This document shows positions 47,035-60,609 of a stretch of DNA of 64,000 nucleotides, piece after piece. Numbering within the stretch: the stretch's first letter is position 1; each line of letters begins with the position of its first letter. Position numbers and translations under genes: made by a program. Source of the DNA: Ovis canadensis (Eukaryota > Chordata > Mammalia > Artiodactyla > Bovidae); contig NC_091246.1 in the NCBI RefSeq assembly GCF_042477335.2, positions 106,297,001-106,361,000 of the forward strand. The letters are read 5' to 3'. A model generated the notes under the pieces. That model made no database searches and had not been told where the DNA came from. It was given only the letters and a program-made list of their open reading frames with translations.

Positions 47035-48060
47035 CAAAGCTGTGTCAAAGAGTGTACTGCCTATGTTTCTTCTAGAAGTTTTACAGTTTCAGGTCTTTTT
47101 TTTTAATTTTTTTTCAGTTTCAGGTCTTATATTTGTCTTTGATCCATGTTTATTTTTATTTATAATATGATAAAGTAGTCCAGTTTTTTTCTTTTGCATC
47201 TAGCTTTCCAGTCTTCCCAACACCATTTATTGAAGGGACTATCTTTCCCCCACTGTATGACCTCCTTTGTCGTGGATTAATTGCCTATATAAGTGTAGAT
47301 TCATTTCTGGGCTCTATATTCTGTTTCATTGATCTGTGTATCAGCTTCTTTGCCAGTACTATACTGTTTTGAGTATAGTTTAAAGTCACGGAGTGTGATA
47401 ACCCCTGTTTTGTTCTTTTTTATGGTGTTTGCTGTTTGGGATCATTCATATTTTCATACAGATTTTAGAATTATTTATGTGAAAAATTCTATTAGTATTT
47501 TGATAGGGATTACATTTAATCTCTAGATTATTTTGGAGTGTATCATCATTTTAGCAATTTTAACTATTCCTTTTCATAAAGTTCTTGTGAAAGTAATGGT
47601 ATATATTTCTTATGTTTTTGAAGATTTCACTGAGAAGGCTATTTGACCAATTCTCTGAAACACTAATTAAACCTCTTTAATATATTTATTTCTAATGTTG
47701 ATTTGGTAGTTTGACTTGTACAATAAACTTTTTTACTTATCTAAATTGTCAAGTTTTCATTTTTTCATTATACATGTTCATTTGTGATGTCCCCTTTCTA
47801 TTTATGCTCATGGTAACCTGTGTTTTTTTCTTTATTTTCTTCATGAGTTTTGATATTTTAAGTTCATTTAATGAACCAAATTTTCTGCTTGCTGAGTTTC
47901 TCCATGTGCATTTGTTTTAATTTCATTGATTCCTTCTGCTGATTTATTATGGCTTTCTAATTGCCTTAAATCTAAAGTGTTATTTTTCTAACTTCATGAC
48001 ATATAAGGTTAAATCAATGTATCTTCAGTCTTTTCCTTTTTTTTTTTTTTTAATTCAGCA
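47035..48060 (-). mobile_element. Old L1 ORF2 sequence, antisense
   Basis: Antisense L1 (CAACACCATTTATTGAAGGG, TTTGCCAGTACTATACTGTT), degenerating toward 48060. Together with the preceding sense piece it gives a head-to-head arrangement. Confidence 0.7.
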
Positions 48061-48076
48061 TGTGTATATAAGGCTG

Positions 48077-48260
48077 TGAAAGTGAAAGTTGCTCAGTCGT
48101 GTCTGACTCTTTGTGATCCCATGGACGATACAGTCCATGCAATTCCCCAGGCCAGAATACTGGAGAGGGTAGCTTTTCCTTTCTCCAGGGGATCTTCCCA
48201 ACCCAGGAATCAAACTTGGGTCTTCTGCATCAGGCGGATTCTTTAGCAGCTGAGCTATAT
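48077..48260 (-). mobile_element. Bov-tA SINE
   Basis: An antisense copy from AAGTTGCTCAGTCGTGTCTG to TTCTTTAGCAGCTGAGCTAT. Confidence 0.88.
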
Positions 48261-49268
48261 ACTACTGTACCTCTCCCATAAAACACTGCTTTAGTGTAAA
48301 TACTGTGTAATTTACATATATTGTAGTTATTTGGATTTCAATTCAAATTATTCCTTAATTTGTTTTAATTCCTCCTTGACATATAATTATTTGGAAATAT
48401 ATAGTTTATTTCCAGTTGTGATATTGTGATTTATGATAAGACATATATATTTGAGCTTAATTCCCTGTTTCTGTCACAGAGCTACTAAAAACCTTGGAAT
48501 TTTTTAAGGGTTGAGAGGAATAAAGTTGCCCTTTGTTTCGTTAATGAGGGCGACTTTCAGAAAGCAAACCTTGTGATTACCAGGTAGAAATTTTCAATCT
48601 CCCTCGCCTCTCACCTCCATGGAAGGGAAAGGGACTGGGGCTTGAGATCAATCATCAATAACTAATAATTTAATGAATCATATCTAAGTAATGAAGCCTC
48701 CATAAAACTCCACAAGGGTGAAGTTCAAAGAGCTTCTGGGTTGCTGAACGCATAGATTCAAAGAGAGAGGTGCACTTGGAGAAGGCATGGAAGCCTTTCA
48801 CCCTTCACATGTATCTTGCCCTATGCATTTCTTCCATTTGTCGGTTTCTAGTTATATCTTTTGATCATAAGCTGGTAATTTAGTAAGTGAAATTTTTATC
48901 TAAGTTCTGTGAGCTGTTCTGACAAATTAACTGATCTCAAAGAAGTGGTCATTGGAACGTCCAACATATATACAGCTGGTTGGTCAGAAACACAGGTTAC
49001 AGCCTAGACTTATGATTGGAATCTGAAGGAGGGGAGAGCAATCATATAGGACTAAGCCCTTAACCTCTGGGATCTGACACCATCTCAAGGTAGTATTAGA
49101 ATTGAGTTGAATTGTAGAACACCCAACTGGCCCAGGAGAATTGCTTGATGGTGTAAGAAACACCCCACCCTCTACACGCATTGAAGTTGGGTGCAGAATG
49201 TTAATTGAGGTCAGATGTGGGATTAGAGTCAGAACTGTCTCAGACAGTTGGAGTTTTTCTAGTTATCT
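48261..49268. mobile_element. Ancient mammalian repeat, family unassigned
   Basis: 48440-49220 contains phrases I recognise from a common dispersed mammalian repeat (AAAGAGCTTCTGGGTTGCTG, GGAGAAGGCATGGAAGC, GGATCTGACACCATCTC), but I cannot say which class. No gene. Confidence 0.4.
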
Positions 49269-49473
49269 TTAAAGCTATTAGGGGCTTCCCTGGTGGTGCA
49301 GAGGTTAAAACGTCTGGCTGCAATGTGAGAGACCCAGGTTAAATGGCACCCCACTCCAGTATTCTTGCCTGGAGAATCCCATGGACGGAAGAGCTTGGTG
49401 GGCTAGAGTCCATGGGTCGCAAAGAGTCGGACACGACTGAGCGACTTCACTTTCACTTTCACTTAAAGCTATT
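49269..49473 (+). mobile_element. Bov-tA SINE with target duplication
   Basis: Sense SINE (49280-49462) flanked by an 11-bp repeat, TTAAAGCTATT (49269-49279 and 49463-49473). The tRNA-like head is partly deleted after GACCCAGGTT. Confidence 0.88.
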
Positions 49474-49631
49474 GACTTTCAGCTTAACTATAATGTTTAG
49501 AGAAAATATACTTTCTAAAATTAAAACCATGTGAAATTTGTTGAGACTTTCTCTTTGGCCCATCATAAGGTTGACCTTGATAATAGCTCATATGCAGATG
49601 AATTAAAGTGAATTTAGCCATGTTTGGTTAA

Positions 49632-49996
49632 ATTATATCAAGTTTATATAACTATTATATCAAGTTTGTTAACTATGTATTGAAAATGTCCTGATCTTCA
49701 TATACCTATTTTATCAAGTTTGTTTTTGTGTATCTTTGTGTGCTTGCTCGGTCATCTCAGTTGTGTCCAACTCTTTTCTGGCCCCATGGACTGTAGCTCA
49801 CCAGGCTCCTCTGTCCATGGGATTCTCCAATCAAGAATACTGGAGTGGGTAGCCATGTCCCCCTTCAGGGGATCTTCTGGACCCAGGGATCGAATCCATC
49901 TCTCCTGCGTCACCTGCATTGCAGATGGGGAAGCCCTTGTACAACTTTGTATATCTATCATATCAAGTTTGTTAACTATGTATTGAAAATCTCCTG
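49632..49996. repeat. Short tandem repeat block split by a SINE
   Basis: The motif TATCAAGTTTGT recurs at about 49658, 49712 and 49961, with a decayed copy at about 49636. 49657-49693 and 49960-49996 match at 36 of 37 bases. A Bov-tA insertion separates the copies. Confidence 0.7.
49740..49937 (-). mobile_element. Bov-tA SINE
   Basis: An antisense copy inserted within the tandem repeat block. Confidence 0.88.
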
Positions 49997-50227
49997 GGCC
50001 TGCAGGGTTTATTTTCTACTCTTTTTGTTACTATTGAGAGAACTGTTTGAAAAGTGCCCCTGTTGGTGATTGTAGATTTGCTTATTTCTGTACTTCCCTG
50101 TCTTTATTAGTGGATGCATATACATTTAAGACTGTCATATCTTCCTGTTAATTTACTTTTTATTATCACAAAATATTGCCCTTTCTTTGTCATAATGCTT
50201 TATGCCTTAAAGTCTTTGTCATCAGAT

Positions 50228-50467
50228 ATTAAAAGAATTGTTATTGTTGTTGTTTAGTCGCTAAGTCATGTCCGACTCTTTTGCAACGCCATGGACCATA
50301 GCCTACCAGTCTCCTCTGTCCACGGGATTTCCCATGCAAGAATACTGGAGTGGGTTGCCATTTCCTTCTCCAGGGGATCTTCCTGACCCAGGGATTAAAC
50401 CTGCGTCTCCTGCTTGGCAGGTGGATTCTGTACCAGTGAGCACCAGGGAAAGCCCATTAAAAGGATT
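50228..50467 (-). mobile_element. Bov-tA SINE with target duplication
   Basis: Antisense SINE (50240-50455) flanked by ATTAAAAGAATT and ATTAAAAGGATT (11 of 12 match). Confidence 0.88.
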
Positions 50468-50626
50468 ATACCAATTTAATTTGGTTAACATGTGCATGAA
50501 AATTTTTTAAAGTTTTACACTCTATGTCTTTGCTTTTAAATTGTTTCTAATAAACTGCATAATGCTAGAAATTATACTTTGTTCACTCTGAAATATGTCA
50601 ATCTTCTATTTGGTTGGTGGTGTGGT

Positions 50627-50745
50627 GGTTTCGTCTCTAAGTCATGTCTGACTCTTTGTGACCCCATGGACTGTAGCTTGCAGCTCCTTTGTCCATGGGA
50701 TTTCCTAGGCAAGAATACTGGAGTGGGTTGCCATTTCCTTCTCCA
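50627..50745 (-). mobile_element. Bov-A SINE, half unit
   Basis: An antisense partial copy ending at GCCATTTCCTTCTCC. Confidence 0.85.
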
Positions 50746-51045
50746 TTTCTACCTGGTTAATGTGATCCATTTTACACAGATCTTGTATCCACCAGTCATC
50801 TATTTTTTTATTCCACATGTCTGCATTATGCTTGTTTTCCCCTCACTTGCCTGTATTTGTAGAAATAAATGTCATTTATTATGCCTCTTGTTATAATACA
50901 TTTCTTAAGTGTATAATCCTTTTGAATGATTACCCTAGATTTGCAACATGCATCTACACATCATATAGTATAATCCACATCCTTAAGTTACCTCTTCCCA
51001 GTACTGCTAGAAGCTTAGACCTTTTATCTCTATTTACATACCTCC

Positions 51046-51343
51046 CAACTTTTGCTCGGAGAAGGCAATGGCACCCCACTCCAGTACTCCTGCCTGGAAA
51101 ATCCCATGGAGGGTGGAGCTTGGAAGGCTGCAGTCCATGGGGTCACTGAGGGTCGGACACGACTGAGCGACTTTACTTTCACTTTTCACTTTCATGCATT
51201 GGAGAAGGACATGGCAACCCACTCCAGTATTCTTGCCTGGAGAATCCCAGGTACGGGGGAGCCTGGTGGGCTGCCGTCTCTGGGGTCGCACAGAGTCAGA
51301 CACGACTGAAGCGACTTAGCAGCAGCAGCAGCAGCAACTTTTG
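51046..51343 (+). mobile_element. BOV-A2 dimeric SINE
   Basis: Two sense monomers (51055-51334) with a (CAG)n tail, flanked by the 9-bp repeat CAACTTTTG. Near-consensus and so probably young. Confidence 0.93.
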
Positions 51344-51538
51344 TGACAAATATATTTGCACCTACCTCAACATTCATGTTTCTTTCTGGTATCATGTTTC
51401 TCCCGACTGGAAAAACAAAACACCCCAAAGTGGTATTTCTTTGAGTGTTAGCCTGCTGGCAATGATTTGTTTGCCAAAGGAAAGTTTTGTTTTTCATTAC
51501 TGAACAGTATATTCACAAACAAAAGAATTGCAGTTTAG

Positions 51539-51762
51539 TAACTTCTCAGGTGGCTCAGTGGTAAAGAATCTGCCTGCCAATGTAGGACACACAGGAGACG
51601 TGGGTTCAATCCCTGGGTTGGGAAGACCCCTTGGAGGAGGAAATGGCAAGCCACTCCAGTATTCTTGCCAGGAGAATCTCATGGACAGAGGAGCCTGGTG
51701 GGCTGCAGTTCATGAGGCCGCAGAGGATCAGACATGACTGGATGGCTGAGCACAGCAGCACA
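51539..51762 (+). mobile_element. Bov-tA SINE
   Basis: Sense copy from CTCAGGTGGCTCAGTGGTAA to GGCTGAGCACAGCAGCACAC. Flanks show an imperfect duplication. Confidence 0.9.
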
Positions 51763-51829
51763 CACAATTGCAAGTTACTGAGTAAATATGTTATTTCAAT
51801 GTCTTCTGCACTCAATCATTTTTGTTGAA

Positions 51830-52556
51830 GTTAATCATCTCTTTTATTGTCATTTAAGATACAGATTTTTTAAAAATCTCTGGCTGCTCTTAAGATTTCT
51901 CAGTGCCTCTTGTTCAATAGTTTTATTATGATATGGTTAGGTGTGTATTTCCATGTGCTTGTTCTGCTTGAAGTTCATTGATTTCCTTAAAGCAGTAGGT
52001 TAATATATTTCCAAATATATTTTCATACTTTGGGGAAACTCTCCTTCATTATATGTTTTTTATTACCTCAATTCTTTTTCCTCAAATGATGCTCCATTTT
52101 AGTGTTTTCAGATTTATTGATCTGTTTCACACATCATTTCTGTATTTTAATGTTTTTTCTATGTTGTTAGTCACTGATTTTTTTTACTAACTTTTTTTTT
52201 AAAAATTAGTTAACTAATTTAGGTAATTTTACAATGCAGTCTATGATTCAAACTGTCCACTGATTTTCTGAATTTAGATATTTTATTTTTAAGCTCTAGA
52301 ATATGTATAGAACAAGTCTGCATAGATGCCAATTTTCTGGTGAAATGAATCTACCGTCTTTCATGTGGTCTTGTTCATTTTTCTTCTAGTTTCTCTGAAA
52401 TAGTAGTCATAGGTATTTTTCTTCATTATCATCTTTTCCACTCTTTGGGTCATTCTTCAGCTGGCTACTATCTTTGTTTTTACTCTTTGTTGTTGTTTTC
52501 CCTTTATTATTGACCTTTTTTCCTTTTATATATGTAATAATGCTTTATTGTATGCT
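51830..52556 (-). mobile_element. Old L1-like sequence, antisense
   Basis: AT-rich sequence with antisense L1-type phrases (TCTGCTTGAAGTTCATTGAT, CTCTAGAATATGTATAGAAC). Low certainty. Confidence 0.4.
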
Positions 52557-52557
52557 A

Positions 52558-52660
52558 GGAGGAAGGCATGGCAACCCACTCCAGTATTCTTGCCTGGAGA
52601 ATTCCATGGACTATAGTGTTGCAAAGAGGCAGACACAACTGAGCGACTTTCACTTCACTT
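52558..52660 (+). mobile_element. Bov-A SINE, short
   Basis: A sense ~100-bp internally deleted copy from GCATGGCAACCCACTCCAGT to CAACTGAGCGACTTTCACTT. Confidence 0.85.
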
Positions 52661-53698
52661 CACACATGTTCCATATATAAGGAACCACAGGAGTTCAGAG
52701 TAGATGTACCTTCAACTTGAGAAGTTTATATTTTTTCTCTGTTTGGAAGATAGGCTGAATGATAACTTAATACAACAGAGAATTGACTTTGGTCAGAAAT
52801 AAGTGTAGCTTTGGAAAAACATATATACCTTACTGTACTTTCTACTGGGAACCCATAAGCCTGTATTTTCTCAGCTGCAAAACCAATGGGTGACTATGTT
52901 CTAATACTTAAATCTTCAAAACTAAATTCTCTAGCTTATACCTCAAGCTCCTTCAAAATCAGCCAAATGTTTTAAAGGGAAGAACTTACCTGTTCTTGAG
53001 TCAAACTCCATTCCACTAGGCCTTCTCTCCCTAACTACAATAGACTGCAGATAACGCTGTCCTTAAAGACTTCAACCTATTGCCCAGCAAATGAATCTAA
53101 ACTCAGCAAAAGTGATGTGGGAAAAACTGATTGTTAGTTTGATGCCCTTAAGTGCCTAATTTACAAATCTAGTGTATTCCACACATCAAGAGTTTTTCAG
53201 GTTTCTTTTTCTTCAACAGAGGAATTAGAACTGGATAGGTCAAACTTGATCATTAATTAATATTCAAAGTCATCAAGTTACATGGAACAAACATTTCTGT
53301 TCCAGGGAAAAACGTACTGACAATTCAAATTGTTTTCTCTTCCTCGTAATTTTTAAATCTTCTAATCTTCATTTCCTCCACATTTCTGTGACTGTTTCAA
53401 AGTACATGTCATTTTCAGAAATGTACTTGGCATTGTACGGGTGTTATTTTCAGAAAAATTGCTTGTCTACAGAGACTTACCTAAAATTGAAAGTATCTTT
53501 CTTATTCCATTTTATAATTACAGAAACCCAGAAATTTAGAGGCAACTGTTACTACCATTCTGTAATTTTAAAAATTTTGTTGGAAACTTGAGGTAGATTT
53601 CAGTAATTTCCCCAAAATAGTTGAGGGCAGTGGTAAAGAAAAATTTAAGCAAACAAACCAAAAAATGGATATTTCTTCAGTCCCACTTTTTTCATTAC
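52661..53698. other. Intergenic DNA beyond gene C
   Basis: No gene seen. A short piece near 53118-53175 resembles 27326-27370, suggesting the ancestral ADAM unit reached this far. Confidence 0.45.
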
Positions 53699-54705
53699 AC
53701 CAAGATGAGTTCAGATCAGTCGCTCAGTCGTGTCCGACTCTTTGCGACCCCATGAACCGCAGCATGCCAGACCTCCCTGTCCATCACCAACTCCCGAGTC
53801 CACTCAAACTCATGTCCATCGAGTTGGTGATGCCATCCAACTATCTCATTCTCTCTCATCCCCTTCTCTTCCTGCCCTCAATCTTTCCCAGCATCAGGGC
53901 CTTTTCAAATGAGTCAGCTCTTCGCATCAGGTAGCCAAAGGATTGGAGTTTCAGCTTCAACATCAGTCCTACCAATGAACACCCAAGACTGGTCTCCTTT
54001 AGGATGGACTGGTTAGATCTCCTGGCAGTCCAAGAGACTCTCAAGAGTCTTCTCCAACACCACAGTTCAAAAACATCAATTCTTTGGTGTTCAGCTTTCT
54101 TTAGAGTCCAATTCTCGTATCCATACATGACTACCGGAAAAACCACAGCATTGACTAAACGGACCTTTCTTGGTAAATTAATGTCTCTGCTTTTTAATAT
54201 GCTATCTAGGTTGGTCATAACTTTCCTTCCAAGGAGTAAGTGTCTTTTAATTTCATGGCTGCAGTCACCATCTGCAGTGATTTTGGAGCCCCAAAAAATA
54301 AAGTTTGACACTGTTTCCACTGTTTCCCCATGCCATTAAGTGATGGGACCAGATGCCTTGGTCTTAATTTTCTGAATGTTGAGCCTTAAGCCAACTTTTT
54401 CACTCTCCTCTTTCACTTTCATCAAGAGGCTCTTTAGTTCTTCTTCACTTTCTGCCATAAGGGTGGTTGTCATCTGCATATCTGGGGTTATTGGTATTTC
54501 TCCCAGCAATCTTGACTCCAGCTTGTGCTTCTTCCAGCCCAGTGTTTCTCATGATGTACTCTGCATATAAGTTAAATAAGCAGGGTGACAATATACAGCC
54601 TTGACGTACCCCTTTTCCTATTTGGAACCAGTCTGTTGTTCCATGTCCAGTTCTAATTGTTATTTCTGACCTGCATACAGGTTTCTCAAGAGTACCAAGA
54701 TGAGT
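53699..54705 (-). mobile_element. BovB LINE with target duplication
   Basis: An antisense, 5'-truncated BovB of about 0.98 kb (53711-54693) with RT fragments (54735-54445, 54320-53856). Flanked by a perfect 12-bp repeat, ACCAAGATGAGT (53699-53710 and 54694-54705). Confidence 0.95.
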
Positions 54706-55522
54706 ACTGTAACAGAATTCAGTCAGAAAAAGCATACTTAGTGATTGTAGGGGGATAGAATTGAATATAAGAAATTAGGTACCAAAGCTACTTAGGAACA
54801 CAGCAAGTAAAGGGAGGCATTGTGCTAGTAACTGGTTAATAGCCATAAAATGCCAATTAAAGATGGTGATTTCATTCATGGAGCCAAAGAGTAAAGAGAA
54901 GAGATTGAGATACTTGAATCTAGAGAACTGTAGGACTGGCTCCATGGATCTCAAAAATGAGACTCAAAGCTCTTCCTGCAGGTACTGTTAGGCTAATGCA
55001 AAGAATTTGAGACATTGGTAGAAAGATCAAAGACCTGGGGCTCAGTCCTAGCCAGCTCTGCTAGCTTGTTTTAGACCCACAGTAAGGTTGGTCTGGATTG
55101 AATTTTGTTTTATTTTCCCTTTATTTTGGATTGAATTTTTTAAAAGGATATTGAAATGAAGTATAATTTCCACTGTAAAATCTGTTATTGAGATAAGACT
55201 GACATACAGGAAGCAGGCCACCCAGATTTCCAAGTCCCTGGCATTTACCCTACCACAGATCTGAGGGCTGATACTGCAGAAATGTGGTTCCTATAATGCA
55301 GAATACAAAACGGGAAGCAGCTTTGGAGCTGAAAAGCAGTAACTTAAAAACTGGTAAACCATCCATGTGTCATGCCTTTTTCTAGAAAATATACAGAAAT
55401 AAATGTCAAGAAAAATAAAATTTCTAATTGTTTAAAATAAAGCAGAATAAGTAGGAACATTATAGGAGTTAGGTTTTTTAATGCATATCTATTCAGATAC
55501 ATTTTTGGGGTAGTAATTGTTT
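54706..55522. other. 3' flank of gene C
   Basis: No gene. Distant similarity to the A and B 3' flanks (GACCTGGGGCTCAGTC-type phrase near 55035). A candidate minus-strand ATTAAA at 55477-55482 lies about 45 nt past the stop, and AATAAA overlaps the stop itself at 55522-55527. Confidence 0.5.
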
Positions 55523-57855
<2,333 letters not shown>

Positions 57856-57857
57856 CT

Positions 57858-58615
57858 ATAAGTAAAACAAAATACAACATATGGATGGGGATGGTTAGAA
57901 AAGGGCCTGAAGGAGAGAAAAGGAAACACATACAATAAAAGTGATTACTGTTTTCATCACGGAATGACTCTAGAAACTGCACAGAATTTGTTTCTAAAAA
58001 TTTATAAGGCAGAGAGGCACTGGGGGAGTCTATAAGACTGAAAATTGGCCATAGATTTATAGTTATTGAACTTGGATGATGGGCGATTAAGGATCCATTA
58101 TACTATTCTCTAAATATATGTATATATGTAAATATTTCCACAATAAATAGTTCAAAGAAAAAAATTTTAAGGATAAGGTGACCATAAGTCCTGGATTGCT
58201 GGGATTATCCTAATTTACATATGTTAAATTGATATAAGTAGTAACACCTGTTTTTTTCAGCCTCAAGCTATAAATTACTCAATTACCTAAGATACATATT
58301 AAAAGCAACAACAGCACAAAAACTCAGTAAATGTCTCCTGTTATTTTAAAATCTGTTCTATAGTACCTACCATTCCCTCCCTACAATAAAATGTTTAGTT
58401 TTCTTTTATCTTTCCTACATTACTCTCCTCACTAGACTTGTCATATTAGTAATACTCAAGAGTATTATCTATGTCTTTCATAAATGTTAGTATCTCCTAT
58501 AAAGCCTAACTAAATTCTTTATATAGTAAATAATGGTCAACTTGACTTTTATTGTTCCTTGGAGTGTTACTGAAAAGCTATTTACATTTGATTACATTTT
58601 AATGTAGAACACTGT
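57858..58615. other. Upstream flank of ADAM29
   Basis: No gene seen. The part to about 58150 is distantly similar to the flanks of A and B (GGCAGAG, CTCTAAATATATG, TTTCCACAATA). Promoter not identifiable. Confidence 0.5.
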
Positions 58616-60590
58616 TCGATATCTGTAACCAATTTTGCTTTTGGAACAAAGTGGTGTAGGCCCATGTTTTTCTGCTTACTTTCTCTAAATACAACTAAAT
58701 ACTCTGGATATAATTAAACGGAAGACAAAAAATACCTCTGAAAGCTAAAAAGCAAAAGACAGACTGACTAGAGCTCTCCAGACTTGAGGAATGGCAGTAG
58801 GGTGCCATAGTTCATATTTATCGCAAATTAAGTGCTAGAGAGGTCTTTAATACAGAATCACCATTAGGCATAGACAAAAGCAGGAAAAAAGCCTCAAAAA
58901 TAATTTTCCTCTCTCTTGAAAAATGACAGAGAATGAAAACCTCAACAAAGAACCAGTAAGATGCTCCAGCATCTACTCTTGAGCAAGTCAAACGTGACTG
59001 ATTCACCCAGAGTGACAACTTCAGGTATTTGTAGGCCAACTCAAAACACATTCCACAATCAGAGAACTAGTGGGCTGTCCAGCCCACTTGCACTGGCAAT
59101 ATAAAGCCTTGGCAGGCCAGCCTAACCCTCATTCAACATCTAGGTAACAGATCTGCCTTCAGAGGCAGCAGCAAAATCCCAACAATTTGATCCAACCTCA
59201 GCTCAACACTATGACAGAGAATGGAACCCTATATTAAACATAGCAGCATCATTCATAAAGCCTGAAATATCCCACCCCTTCACAAAATGACATAGGTGAC
59301 ATAGCCTATTGGCTTCTGTTCTTCACATCTCCAGATCTGAATATGGCCTAGTGACAACAGTTAAATCCAAAATGAAGATTCATTAAAACTGTGCAAAGTC
59401 AAAGACAAGAAAATTTGAAAGTGGTAAGAGCAAACATGTCACATACAAAAGAACCACCACAGAACTGTGAGCAGCTATTTCAGCAGAAATCTTGCAAGTC
59501 TAGAGGAAGTGGGGTGATGTCAAAATGTTGAAAGGAAACAAACTATCAACTAAGAATGCCATAGTTGGCAAAACTGTCTTTGAAAAAAATAAAGAGGATA
59601 CAAAGACATCACCAAACAACAAGCAAGAGCTGAAGGAGTTTATCACTGCTACAATTGCCTTATAAGCAGTGCTAATGGGAGTTTTCCAAGTTAAAAGAAT
59701 GCTAAAGAACAACATGGTAGTAAAAAAAAGTATGAAATATACATACATATTTCATACAAAAACACATAAATGTAAACTAATCTATAGCAAAACTAGAATA
59801 CATTATTAATTTAATTACGGTGAGTGAACATATGGTGTTCATATGTTGGATATTCATACAGTGGATGTTCATATGGTGAACACTTTTAATTTTAGAATCA
59901 AAGTCAATCCCCTGGAGGAGGGCATGTTAATCCAATCCAGTATTCTTGCCTGGAGAATCCCATGGACACAGGAGCCTGGCAGACTATGGTCCATAGGGTC
60001 ACAAAGAGTTGGACACAACTGAAGCAACTTAGCATGCATGCATCAAAGTAAAAGATGAAAGAACTATAAGTAACTAAAACTAAAAAACCTACACAGTAAA
60101 AACTGATATCTAAGTTATAACAACAATAACATAAAATGTGAGCTGAAGAGAAGTTACAGTGTAGAGTTTTTATATGCAATTGCACTTACAAACATTGCAT
60201 ACTTTACCAGTGATATTTTATGTAAGCCCCAAGTTAACCACAAAAAAATATAGCTATAGAAGTTACATACACACACAAAAAAACCCAGAAAGGAATTACT
60301 ATATGTAAAATACCAAAAAATCAACAAAATATGACATGGAAGGCAACAAGGGAGGAAGACAGATAAAAGAACAAAAAAGACTAATAGAAAACAAAGAATA
60401 AAATGACAACATCAAATCATTCCTTATCAAATAATAACTTAAAATATAAATGGATTAAACTCTCTAATCAAAAGACAGAGAGTTACTGAATGGGTATAAA
60501 AAAATTAGACTCAATTATATGCTGTCCAGTGGAAAAAACATTTACTTTAGATATAAGAAGACCTCAATCAAATCCTTTATGACTATATAG
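58616..60590 (+). mobile_element. Old L1-like element, sense, interrupted by a SINE
   Basis: AT-rich sense sequence with phrases of old L1 elements (TTTCAGCAGAAATCTTGCAA, ACTTAAAATATAAATGGATT). Decayed with no long frame. Limits approximate. Confidence 0.5.
59908..60040 (+). mobile_element. Bov-A SINE, partial
   Basis: Sense ~130-bp copy from CCCTGGAGGAGGGCATG to CAACTGAAGCAACTTAGCAT. Confidence 0.88.
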
Positions 60591-60609
60591 TGGAGGTACT
60601 GTGGAGGTA

